Shown: one piece after another, positions 1 to 7,335 of the stretch | Position numbering within the stretch: position 1 is the first letter of the stretch | Layout: each line of letters begins with the position of its first letter | Source of the DNA: an uncultured Kiritimatiellota bacterium | GTDB taxonomy: Bacteria > Verrucomicrobiota > Kiritimatiellia > RFP12 > UBA1067 | Assembly: GCA_934675625.1 (NCBI GenBank) | Contig: CAKURH010000010.1 | Span: forward strand, 1 to 52,208 | Reading direction: 5' to 3' | DNA length: 52,208 nt | The notes under the pieces: model-generated | What the model saw: only the letters and a program-made list of their open reading frames with translations | Databases searched by the model: none | What the model was told of the DNA's origin: nothing | Program-made: the position numbers and the translations under genes

Positions 1-75
1 CAGAGTGTCCAGTATTTGACGAACCAAAAAACCAATAGTAGACTACAGGGTGCACGTCCTACTTGACGAACCGGG

Positions 76-837
76 TCATGCGGAAGCCCTGATGCGCTCG
101 CGATGGCCAAGGACAATCGCCAGCAGGGCTAGGAGGGCGACAAGCAGCTCGCCGCCCTCCTCCAGCACCGTGCAGAGCGCCTGCGCCGACGTGACGCCGT
201 CCGCCCCCTTCGAGAGGCCGTGCGCATGGTCGAGCCAAGCCGGCAGACGGTCGGCGACCTGAACCATCAGGCCGGAGACGCCAAAGCAGCCGACCGCCCA
301 CGCCGACGGCACAAGCCGGATGACGCCGACGACCCAGCTCTTCAGCAGATAGGCGAAGCCGACCGCGAAGACGCCGAAAAGCGCGGCGAAATAGCCCAGA
401 ATCGCGGCCTTCATGCCAAGGGGAACGCCCGCATTCGTGAGGACGCGCATCTTGAACGGCGTCCCCCCAAGCGGTGCGCCGTTCGGCTTGAAAAGCCCCG
501 GCAGAAGGCCTCCACGTTCCGAGACGAAGTCTGGGTAGAGCGCGTGCAGGGCCAGCAGATGAAGGTCGAGTTCCTTCACAATCGCCATCACGGCGACCAA
601 GCTGACCATCGCGCACAGCGTCGCGCGCCGGACTGACGAACCCCCAAACGGGCACTTCCACCAGACAAGCGGGACAATCGCCGCGAAAAACGGGAGCGTC
701 GCCAACTCGAACGGCGCGTACCCGTTCTGATCGAAGATGCGGATGAGCGTCGCCGGATCCGTCAGGGCCCAAACGACCAGCAGCACCGCGAGCAGCAGGC
801 ACCAAACGGCCGGGCCGACGAGAAAGTTCCTTTTCAT
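76..837 (-). CDS. Multi-pass membrane protein of unknown function
   Basis: A 253-residue protein dominated by hydrophobic segments. About six candidate membrane helices are visible, near residues 10-26, 44-60, 70-88, 140-160, 165-190 and 228-245. Loops carry Arg and Lys. It starts with ATG and lies 37 bp downstream of the 644-codon gene, on the same strand, so the two are probably co-transcribed. I do not recognise the family and see no catalytic motif. The 75 bases between its stop and the window edge hold no gene. They contain a decamer, TTGACGAACC, at 17-26 and again at 63-72, of unknown meaning. Function is left open. Confidence 0.7.
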   Translation of the reverse strand: MKRNFLVGPAVWCLLLAVLLVVWALTDPATLIRIFDQNGYAPFELATLPFFAAIVPLVWWKCPFGGSSVRRATLCAMVSLVAVMAIVKELDLHLLALHALYPDFVSERGGLLPGLFKPNGAPLGGTPFKMRVLTNAGVPLGMKAAILGYFAALFGVFAVGFAYLLKSWVVGVIRLVPSAWAVGCFGVSGLMVQVADRLPAWLDHAHGLSKGADGVTSAQALCTVLEEGGELLVALLALLAIVLGHRERIRASA

Positions 838-874
838 TGCGCGAAGTCCGATCGTGAACGCGCACCGACCCCTC

Positions 875-2809
875 TCACAGAATCGCGGCCCTGAGCTTCG
901 CCGCGAGCGCGTCGGGGTCGCAGCCGTCGAGACGGCGGAGCGCGCAGGCCCAGCGGTAGGCGCCCGAGCCGTTCGTGTCGTAGGGCCGGTCGGAGAAGAG
1001 GTTGTCGAACGCGCGGCGGCGCGCGCGGTAGGCGGCCTGCGTCTCGGCGAGATGCCGGCGAAAGCCTTCCACGTAGGCGGCGACGAACGTCGGGAACTCC
1101 GTCACGTATTTCGCGCGCCGCGTCGCGAAGGCGGCGTATTCGGCCACGAAGTCCGCAAGCGGCCGCTCGTAGTCGACGAAGCTGCCGGCGTGGTCGGTGA
1201 TGCGGATCTCGGCGGGCATCCCGTCCTCGCCCGTCGTCACGACCTCGTAGTTCTGGTCGAAGAGCAGCTCCTTCGTAATCGAGTTGCGGCGGCCGACGAC
1301 GAGGTCGAGCGCGGCGGCGCGGCCCATCAGGTAGGCGAACTTCTGCGCCCACGCGGGGTTGCGGTACTTCGCGAGCGGCACCTTGTCCGACGCGAGGCCG
1401 TGTACGTAGCTGCGCGCGAAGTAGGCCGAGCGCAACGACACGCCGTTGTACTGGTTGTTGCCGCGATACTTCTCGGCGAAGTGCCCGTAGCCGATGTGGC
1501 GCGGCAGGTTCATGCCGAGCTGGCGGCACATGAGCCGACGGTCGAGGATGAAGTCGGAATACTCGTCGGCCTCGAGAATCGACTGGAGCAGGCTCTTGCC
1601 CTCGTCGAGGTGCTCGGCGACGCCCCACTTCTGGAGGCGGATCATCATCACCGTCGGCTCGGCCTCGCCCTCCTCCTCATACTGCATGATGTAGAGGTGG
1701 CCGCGACGGTCGCCGGCGATGGGCTTGCGCGCGAGCGAGGCGGCGATGCGCCCGATGTTGATGTAGCGGATGCGCCCGAAGAGGCGCGTCGTGTTGAAGA
1801 GGAGGCTCTTGACGCGCGTGTCGCAGAGCGCGAGCAGCTCCGGGTCCTGCGTGCGCGCGGCCTCGTCGTAGATTGGGTCGAAGATGACTTCGCCGTCCGC
1901 AATGCGCGCGCCGGGCAGCCACTCGATCTGGCGGTAGAACTCAGGCGAGATGCCGGAGATGAGCTCCTGTTCCTCCACGGCCGTCTCGTTGGGGCCGGCC
2001 GTCAGCGCGTGGCACATCGCGTTGCGCCAGTCGAAGTTGGCGACGGACTCGTCGCGCAGCTCCGCCGGGAGCGCCATGCGCCAGTCGAGGGCGATCTGCG
2101 CGCAGGCGGCCTTCAGCGCCGCGTCGTCCAGCTCGGCGACCTTGAGCGCCCGGAGCGCGTGCTTCACCTCGATTGGCGTCGCGGCGGGGAAGAGGTCAAT
2201 CTCGGGATGCCCCGTGCGATTGCGCTTGTTAAGGCCCGAGACGATCTCCGCGACCTGGCGGCGGAAGTCCGCCGGCGGAAGGTCCTTGACCTCGGCGTAG
2301 GCGCCCGCCGTCAGGAAGCGTGTGCCGGTCGTGGGGTTGTAGTAGTAGACCGAGCGCTCGCCGATGGCGACCTTCGCGTGCGCAATCTGGGCGGCCATGT
2401 CGTCCTGCGAAATCGGCTGGCGCGCCATGCGCCAGTTCTCGCCGCGCGCGCGCAGGGCTGTGCGCACCTTGGCGGACGACGTGTTGAGGAAGCGGATTGT
2501 CCGCTTGGACACCATCGTCTGGAGAACCTCGTCGGCCTTGAACGCGAGATCCATGCGGTCGGGGTTCGGGCGAATCAGCACCTGGTCGTCGGTGAAGATG
2601 AGGTCGACGGATTCGGCGATCTCCGCCTCCTCCTCGGATGGCGTGAGCGGACGCTCCTTCGCGAGCTCCTCCAGCCACATGACGCGCTGCAGCGCGTGGA
2701 TGCCCTTTTTCGTGACGAGCCCGGGCGTGCGGAAAAAGAGCGTGCCGATGCGGCTCAGCAGCCGCCCCTCGGCGTCCTTGGCGAAAATGTTCTCTCCGAT
2801 AATCTTCAT
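875..2809 (-). CDS. Uncharacterised 644-residue protein with a faint kinase-like C-terminal half
   Basis: The start at 2809 is chosen because a purine-rich ribosome site (AGGAAAGGGA) lies 9-18 bases upstream and a promoter lies at 2843-2872. A longer in-frame reading would run into dacA. The protein is soluble-looking with no signal peptide. In the C-terminal half, a stretch reading DLVVGRRNS...LLFD is followed about 20 residues later by ITDHAGSF. The spacing loosely resembles the catalytic and metal loops of PI3/4-kinase-like and HipA-like enzymes. This is pattern resemblance only. The first 250 residues match nothing I know. It is the first gene of a two-gene unit with the membrane protein downstream. 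Confidence 0.75.
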   Translation of the reverse strand: MKIIGENIFAKDAEGRLLSRIGTLFFRTPGLVTKKGIHALQRVMWLEELAKERPLTPSEEEAEIAESVDLIFTDDQVLIRPNPDRMDLAFKADEVLQTMVSKRTIRFLNTSSAKVRTALRARGENWRMARQPISQDDMAAQIAHAKVAIGERSVYYYNPTTGTRFLTAGAYAEVKDLPPADFRRQVAEIVSGLNKRNRTGHPEIDLFPAATPIEVKHALRALKVAELDDAALKAACAQIALDWRMALPAELRDESVANFDWRNAMCHALTAGPNETAVEEQELISGISPEFYRQIEWLPGARIADGEVIFDPIYDEAARTQDPELLALCDTRVKSLLFNTTRLFGRIRYINIGRIAASLARKPIAGDRRGHLYIMQYEEEGEAEPTVMMIRLQKWGVAEHLDEGKSLLQSILEADEYSDFILDRRLMCRQLGMNLPRHIGYGHFAEKYRGNNQYNGVSLRSAYFARSYVHGLASDKVPLAKYRNPAWAQKFAYLMGRAAALDLVVGRRNSITKELLFDQNYEVVTTGEDGMPAEIRITDHAGSFVDYERPLADFVAEYAAFATRRAKYVTEFPTFVAAYVEGFRRHLAETQAAYRARRRAFDNLFSDRPYDTNGSGAYRWACALRRLDGCDPDALAAKLRAAIL

Positions 2810-2842
2810 GGTCGAAATTCCCTTTCCTTTTGAAAGACGCGA

Positions 2843-2872
2843 ATTATACGCTTTTTCGCGCCCCGCCGTCAA
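2843..2872 (-). promoter_or_regulatory. Sigma70-type promoter of the 644-codon gene
   Basis: On the minus strand TTGACG (2867-2872) is separated by 18 bp from TATAAT (2843-2848). The discriminator is TCGCGT. The predicted leader is about 27 nt and contains the strong ribosome site of the gene starting at 2809. Confidence 0.7.
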
Positions 2873-2886
2873 ACCGCCGCCGTCCG

Positions 2887-3852
2887 TCACCACGCGAGCG
2901 CGCCGAGGGCGTCCGCCATCAGCCGCGCGGCGTGCGCGTCGCGCTCGGCGGACGTCGAAGAGCCGAGCACGACGACGATTGCGCGCTTGCCATTGCGCGT
3001 GCCCGTCAGGACGACGGACGAGCCGCCCGCGTCGATGTAGCCGGTTTTGAGGCCGTCCACCGCCTCCGTGCCGTCCGGGTTGATGACCTTGCGCGCGTCC
3101 TTCACCATGACGTTGTTGTGGTTCCGGAGCGGATAGGGCTTCCCGAAGCCGTCCCGGACGGGCGTCTCCGCCGCGTTCCGCACCTTGATCGACGTGTACT
3201 TCAGGATGCCGGGATGGCGCTTCAGGATCTCCCGCGCGAGCTTCAGCTGGTCGGCCGCCGTCGTGCGGTTGAAGTCCTTCCACGGATAGCGGCGGCGCGG
3301 GTTCGGCGGCAGGCCGTTCGCGTTGAAGTAGCGCGTCCGCGTCATGCCGAGCGCCGCCGCGCGCGCGTTCATGCGCGCGACGAACGCCGTGTGCGAGCCG
3401 CTGGCCTGCACGGCGAGGGCGATGGCCGCGTCGTTCGCGCTGTTGACGAGCAGCGCCGTCAGCAGGTCCTCGACCGTCATCGACTGCCCGGCCTTGAGGC
3501 CGATCCAGCTCGGCTCGGAGCCGTAGACTTCCGGCGTCGCCGTCACGCGCGTGTCCAAGCGGTAGCGCCCGGCCTTCACGTCCTCCAGCACGAGCAGCGC
3601 CGTCATCAGCTTCGTCACGCTCGCCGGATACGCCTCGGCGTCGGCGTTGTCGGCGAAGAAGACCTCGCCCGTCTGCGCATCGGCCGCAATCGCCCCGACG
3701 TAGGGCGAGCGGCGGTGGGCCGTCTGCATGGGCCCGGCCTTCGGCGCGGCGACGGCCGCGCGCGGCGGGGGCTGCTTGCGCGGCGGTGCCGCGACGGCGG
3801 CGGACGCGGCCAGGAGGCCGCCCGCCAGAACCGCGAGAAGCGTCCGTCTCAT
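2887..3852 (-). CDS. dacA: D-alanyl-D-alanine carboxypeptidase (peptidase S11, PBP5-like)
   Basis: A 321-residue periplasmic penicillin-binding protein that removes the terminal D-Ala from peptidoglycan stem peptides. A signal peptide is clear at residues 1-22. The three active-site motifs are in order: SVTK at 78-81 (nucleophile Ser78), SAN at 138-140 and KTG at 269-271. A Pro-rich linker lies between the signal and the catalytic domain. The protein stops soon after the KTG region, so it lacks the C-terminal beta domain and amphipathic membrane anchor of E. coli PBP5. It may therefore be soluble in the periplasm. It is the last gene of the rnfE-nrdR-Gfo-mntR-EIIA run, starting 4 bp after the EIIA gene. 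The symbol is a family name, not proven orthology. Confidence 0.9.
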   Translation of the reverse strand: MRRTLLAVLAGGLLAASAAVAAPPRKQPPPRAAVAAPKAGPMQTAHRRSPYVGAIAADAQTGEVFFADNADAEAYPASVTKLMTALLVLEDVKAGRYRLDTRVTATPEVYGSEPSWIGLKAGQSMTVEDLLTALLVNSANDAAIALAVQASGSHTAFVARMNARAAALGMTRTRYFNANGLPPNPRRRYPWKDFNRTTAADQLKLAREILKRHPGILKYTSIKVRNAAETPVRDGFGKPYPLRNHNNVMVKDARKVINPDGTEAVDGLKTGYIDAGGSSVVLTGTRNGKRAIVVVLGSSTSAERDAHAARLMADALGALAW

Positions 3853-3856
3853 GGCG

Positions 3857-4684
3857 TCACTTGACGGTCGCGCGCGTGGCCTTCTGGAGGGCCTTCCAGA
3901 GCGCGGCCGCGTCCACCGCCTCCAGGACGGCCGTGCGGTTCGCCTCCTTCGCGAACGACTGCGCGAGCCCGCCCATGAGGCGCAGGTAGAACGCCGAGAC
4001 CGCGACGGGAATCGCCGAGAGGAAGACCATGTTGACCGTCTCGCCGTCCCAGTCAATGCCCTCCTTCGAGACGCCCATCGCGAGCGTGAGCCCGCCGCCC
4101 TCAACGCCGCGCACGTGCGGGAAGGCGAGGCCGCCCTCCATCGCCGTCGAGAGGACGCCCTCGCGCTCCAGCGCGGCCGTCACGAGGTTCTCGGCGTTCG
4201 AGATGAACCCGTTCCGCTCCATCGCCAAGGCGAGCTTTGCAATCGCCTGCTCGCGCGAGCAGGCGCCAAGGTCGCAGACCATGAGCTCCTCGGCGCTGAA
4301 GCGCGAGATGCCCGTCTTCGGGTTGTCGCGGTCGGGCGCCTCGGACGTGTTCACGACCGCGTCCTCGTCCGCCGCGAACAGGATGCGCCCGCAGCTCGAG
4401 CACGTGACGAGGTGCTGGCCGAGGCGCACCTGCTGGCCCTGCGCAATCGGCACCTGCATGCCGCAGACCGCGCAACAGTTGTTGACCATCGCGGAGATCA
4501 CGATGTGGCTCTTCTTGTAGAGGCGGCCGTAGACGCCCGCGACCTGCGGCGCGAGCTTCTGCTGAAGGGCGTCGATCGCGTCGTTCAGGGCGTCGAGGTG
4601 GCTCCCGTCGCCGGTCTGGTTGTGTTCGTCGCGCGTGAGAACCAGCTCCTGGAGCTGGCGAAGCGTGTTGATTTGGCTTTTCAT
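3857..4684 (-). CDS. C4 zinc-ribbon / PTS EIIA (PtsN-like) fusion protein
   Basis: A 275-residue two-domain protein. Residues 1-60 are helical and probably coiled. Residues 61-105 hold a zinc ribbon with CxxC pairs at Cys71/Cys74 and Cys95/Cys98. Residues 130-275 form a fructose/nitrogen-type PTS EIIA domain with the phosphorylatable His at position 190 in GGLAFPHVRG. EIIA(Ntr) proteins are regulatory phospho-acceptors rather than sugar transporters, and no permease gene is nearby. The start ATG overlaps the stop of the mntR-like gene (ATGA), implying translational coupling. The ribbon presumably binds nucleic acid or a protein partner, which is inference. Similar zinc-ribbon/EIIA proteins may be typical of PVC bacteria. 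Confidence 0.85.
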   Translation of the reverse strand: MKSQINTLRQLQELVLTRDEHNQTGDGSHLDALNDAIDALQQKLAPQVAGVYGRLYKKSHIVISAMVNNCCAVCGMQVPIAQGQQVRLGQHLVTCSSCGRILFAADEDAVVNTSEAPDRDNPKTGISRFSAEELMVCDLGACSREQAIAKLALAMERNGFISNAENLVTAALEREGVLSTAMEGGLAFPHVRGVEGGGLTLAMGVSKEGIDWDGETVNMVFLSAIPVAVSAFYLRLMGGLAQSFAKEANRTAVLEAVDAAALWKALQKATRATVK

Positions 4685-5043
4685 CGTTCTTTTTCTGTGT
4701 AGATGCGGATCTTGTCCAAAGTCTCCGCGGAAAGGATGTGTTCCATGAGGCAGGCGTCCTTGTCGGCCGTGCGACGCGAGACGCCGAGCTTGAGGAGGAA
4801 GCGCCGCAGCAGCTCGTGGCGGTTCAGGACGCGGCGCGCGACCAGCGCGCCCTTCGTCGTCAGCTCGATCGGGCCGTAGGGGTTCTGGAGGGCGAGCTCA
4901 AGCTTCTTGAGTTCGTGGATGGCCTTGACGACCGACGGCATCTTCACCGACAGGAGCCGCGCGACGTCCCGAACCTGCGCGCTGCCGTTCTTCTCGACCA
5001 GCACGTAGATGGCCTCCAGGTAGTCCTCCAGGCTCTGAGTCAT
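4681..5043 (-). CDS. mntR: DtxR/MntR-family metal-dependent repressor
   Basis: A 120-residue short-form metalloregulator. A winged helix at about 5-65 is followed by a dimerisation and metal-binding region, with no SH3-like third domain. Aligned by eye to Bacillus MntR, it keeps Asp and Glu in SLEDYLEAIY, His in RHELL and the Glu-His pair in CLMEHILS. The position equal to MntR Glu99 is Cys, as in DtxR. It would repress metal-uptake genes when loaded with Mn2+ or Fe2+. I start it at 5043 (GAGG 4 nt upstream) because family members begin a few residues before the SLEDY helix. ATGs at 5067 and at 5082 (overlapping the upstream stop) are alternatives. Confidence 0.85.
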   Translation of the reverse strand: MTQSLEDYLEAIYVLVEKNGSAQVRDVARLLSVKMPSVVKAIHELKKLELALQNPYGPIELTTKGALVARRVLNRHELLRRFLLKLGVSRRTADKDACLMEHILSAETLDKIRIYTEKER

Positions 5044-5078
5044 CGCGCCTCGGTTCGGCTTTCCCATCGCCCGTGCCC

Positions 5079-6152
5079 TCATTTCCCGAACGGGCTCGTC
5101 TTCTTCATGAGCTGCGCGAACTTGACGGTCTCGATCGACTCGTCGAGGTGCAGCGGGAACGGCGCGGCCGTCCGCACCGTGTCGTAGACGTGCTGCCAGA
5201 ACGCCGTGGGGCCGTGCGGCACGCCCTTCGGCAGCGAGACGGTCTCCGTGACGACGGGGAACGACTCGTGCATGTCGCGGATCTGCGGCGTCCGCACGGA
5301 CGATCGGCGGCGCGGGAACGAGAACTTCGGGTCGATCGCCGTGACCGTCCCCTCGGAGGCCCCCGCCTCGACGCGGAAGACGCCGCGCTCGCCGCGCAGC
5401 TCGAACGAGGGCGCGTGCAGCCCCGGCAGGGCCCCGCCGGAGAACTCGATGTCGGCCGAGATCGTCTCGCGCGTCTTGAGGTTCACGTGCGCGTAGTCCT
5501 CGGAGTCGCCGAGCGAGGCGATGCGCTTGAGCTCGCTCCACATCTGGATCGGCGGCGTCGGCAGCAGCCGCAGGGCCTGCATCACGAGGTCGGTCATCGC
5601 GTAGTAGGCCGCGCCGCCGCCGAGGCGCTTGACGCACTGCCAGTCGTCGCGGCGGATGAAGTCCTCCCGGCGGATGCGGATCTGGTAGATCTGGCCGAGG
5701 CGCGGGTCGGTCATCATCTGCTTCGTCAGCAGGAAGTCGGACGCGAAGAGCCCGCGCTGAAGGATCAGGAGGCGGTTCTTCGACTTCATCGCCTGGCCGC
5801 GCAGGAGCTGCGCGTCGTTCAGCGTCAGCGCCATCGGCGTCTCCAGCAGCGTCCAGAACCCCTTCTTGAGCGACAGGAGCGCGTGCTTGACGTGATCCGT
5901 CGTGCAGGTCGCGATGTCCACGAGGTCGATGTCGCGCTCGTCGAGCATGTCGGAGAACTGGCGGAACATCCGGCAGGCCGGATAGTCCTTCGCGACGATG
6001 TCGCGGCGCTCCTTCATGAGGTCGCACGCGGCGACGACCCTGAACAGCGTCGGATGCTGCCGGAAGACCGGGTAGTGTTCGGAAAACATGGCCCGCCCCA
6101 GCCCCATGAGGGCCACGCGAACCGGCGGACGCTGGTATTCGTAATGACTCAT
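5079..6152 (-). CDS. Gfo/Idh/MocA-family oxidoreductase with altered catalytic motif
   Basis: A 357-residue protein with an N-terminal Rossmann fold (GLG at 17-19 in VRVALMGLGRAM) and the C-terminal alpha/beta domain of NAD(P)-dependent sugar dehydrogenases. The usual EKP signature, whose Lys is catalytic, reads Glu104-Thr105-Pro106. The usual GGGxLxDxGxHxxD helix reads GGGAAYYAMTDLVMQ, so the common Asp/His pair is also altered. It may have lost or changed its catalytic mechanism. The start overlaps the nrdR stop (ATGA). The substrate cannot be predicted. Its place between nrdR and a metal regulator gives no metabolic clue. Confidence 0.8.
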   Translation of the reverse strand: MSHYEYQRPPVRVALMGLGRAMFSEHYPVFRQHPTLFRVVAACDLMKERRDIVAKDYPACRMFRQFSDMLDERDIDLVDIATCTTDHVKHALLSLKKGFWTLLETPMALTLNDAQLLRGQAMKSKNRLLILQRGLFASDFLLTKQMMTDPRLGQIYQIRIRREDFIRRDDWQCVKRLGGGAAYYAMTDLVMQALRLLPTPPIQMWSELKRIASLGDSEDYAHVNLKTRETISADIEFSGGALPGLHAPSFELRGERGVFRVEAGASEGTVTAIDPKFSFPRRRSSVRTPQIRDMHESFPVVTETVSLPKGVPHGPTAFWQHVYDTVRTAAPFPLHLDESIETVKFAQLMKKTSPFGK

Positions 6153-6592
6153 TTCTTCACAATCTCCGTAATGGCCGAGAGAAACTGGGCGACGTCCTTG
6201 AACTGGCGGTAGACGCTCGCAAAGCGGATGTAGGCGACCTCGTCGACCTTGTGAAGCTCGTCCATCACAAGCTCGGCGATCTTCGTCGAGGGGATCTCGT
6301 CGCCTTCGAGCTTCGCGACGACGTTGTCGATCATCGTCTTGATCTGCTCGTTCGAGATCTTGCGCTTGCCGCAGGCCTGGCGGATCGCCTTCTCGAGCTT
6401 CTGGCGCTCGAAGGTCTGGCGGCGACCGTCGTGCTTGACGACCTGAAGCTCGTCGCGGTCGACCTCCTCGTAGGTCGTGAAGCGGTAGCCGCACTTCAGG
6501 CACTCGCGGCGGCGGCGGATCGCCGCGCCGTCGCGCGCGCCGCGCGAGTCGAGCACCTTGTCGTCGTCAGCCTGGCACTTGGGGCACTTCAT
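6149..6592 (-). CDS. nrdR: Transcriptional repressor NrdR
   Basis: A 147-residue repressor of ribonucleotide reductase genes. It begins with the diagnostic zinc ribbon (Cys3, Cys6, Cys31, Cys34 in MKCPKC...CLKC) followed by an ATP-cone domain at about 48-138, which senses ATP/dATP. Length and architecture match the family exactly. It starts inside the stop of rnfE (ATGA) and ends inside the start of the Gfo/Idh gene (ATGA). No ribonucleotide reductase gene or obvious NrdR box was found in the window. Confidence 0.95.
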   Translation of the reverse strand: MKCPKCQADDDKVLDSRGARDGAAIRRRRECLKCGYRFTTYEEVDRDELQVVKHDGRRQTFERQKLEKAIRQACGKRKISNEQIKTMIDNVVAKLEGDEIPSTKIAELVMDELHKVDEVAYIRFASVYRQFKDVAQFLSAITEIVKK

Positions 6593-7266
6593 TTCCCCCT
6601 CCCGCACAGCGTGCAGTGGCGGCAGTCGAGGCTGACCGGCAGCGGGGCCGGCGCACCGTGGCGCCGCGCGTGCCACTCGCCGAGGCGGTTGATGAGCGCG
6701 AGCAGGAGCCCCAGCGTGATGAAGCCGCCCGCCGGCAGGATCGCGAGCGTCACGGGGCCGGGGTTCAGGTTCTTGAACGCGAGGCTCCCCCAGACCGTGA
6801 GCGACCCCGCCCCGCAGATCTCGCGCACCGCCGCGATGAGCGAAAGCGAGAGCGTGAAGCCGAGCCCCGACCCCAGCCCGTCCGCCAGCGAGTCAAGCAC
6901 GCCGTTCTTGCAGGCGAACGCCTCGGCGCGGCCGAGGATGATGCAGTTCACGACGATGAGCGGAATGAAGATGCCGAGCGAGGCCGAGAGGTCGGGCAGG
7001 TACGCCTGCATCAGGAGGTCAATCGCCGTCACGAACGTCGCGATGATGACGATGTAGCAGGGAATGTGCACCGCGCCGGGAATCGCCTTGCGCAGCGCCG
7101 AGACGAGCCCGTTCGAGCAGACGAGCACGAACGTCGCCGCGAGCCCCATGCCGAGCGCGTTCTCAAGCGATGTCGTCACCGCCAGCGTCGGACAGAGCCC
7201 CAGCACAAGCCGAAACGTCGGATTGTTCCGAAAGATGCCGTACCAAAAGGCTAACCATGTCTTCAT
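6589..7266 (-). CDS. rnfE: Electron transport complex subunit RnfE/RsxE
   Basis: A 225-residue inner-membrane protein with about six helices. It keeps the family core around NPTFRLVLGLCPTLAVT and the polar membrane stretch GRAEAFACKNG. In the Rnf complex, RnfE works with RnfA to pass electrons across the membrane between ferredoxin and NAD+. The other rnf genes are not in this window. I start it at 7266 because the promoter -10 box lies only 7 bp upstream. A reading from 7308 would begin upstream of the transcription start. The C-terminus carries an extra CRHCTLC tail. It heads a six-gene overlapping unit. Confidence 0.88.
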   Translation of the reverse strand: MKTWLAFWYGIFRNNPTFRLVLGLCPTLAVTTSLENALGMGLAATFVLVCSNGLVSALRKAIPGAVHIPCYIVIIATFVTAIDLLMQAYLPDLSASLGIFIPLIVVNCIILGRAEAFACKNGVLDSLADGLGSGLGFTLSLSLIAAVREICGAGSLTVWGSLAFKNLNPGPVTLAILPAGGFITLGLLLALINRLGEWHARRHGAPAPLPVSLDCRHCTLCGRGK

Positions 7267-7273
7267 GGTCGGT

Positions 7274-7302
7274 ATTATACACTTAAAGGCAGAAAATGGC
7301 AA
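7274..7302 (-). promoter_or_regulatory. Promoter of the rnfE operon, predicted leaderless
   Basis: TTGCCA (7297-7302), 17 bp, TATAAT (7274-7279). Only 7 bp separate the -10 box from the rnfE ATG and no ribosome site is present, so transcription should begin at or next to the start codon. Confidence 0.7.
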
Positions 7303-7335
7303 GGGCAAGCGCGGTCCTCGAACGCCACGGACGCC

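Noticed and set aside
875..3283. An 802-residue version of the 644-residue unknown protein
   Set aside because: The extra N-terminus overlaps dacA out of frame and crosses a promoter. The start at 2809 has a strong ribosome site.
6589..7308. An upstream ATG for rnfE at 7308
   Set aside because: It lies upstream of the -10 box, so it would not be in the transcript.
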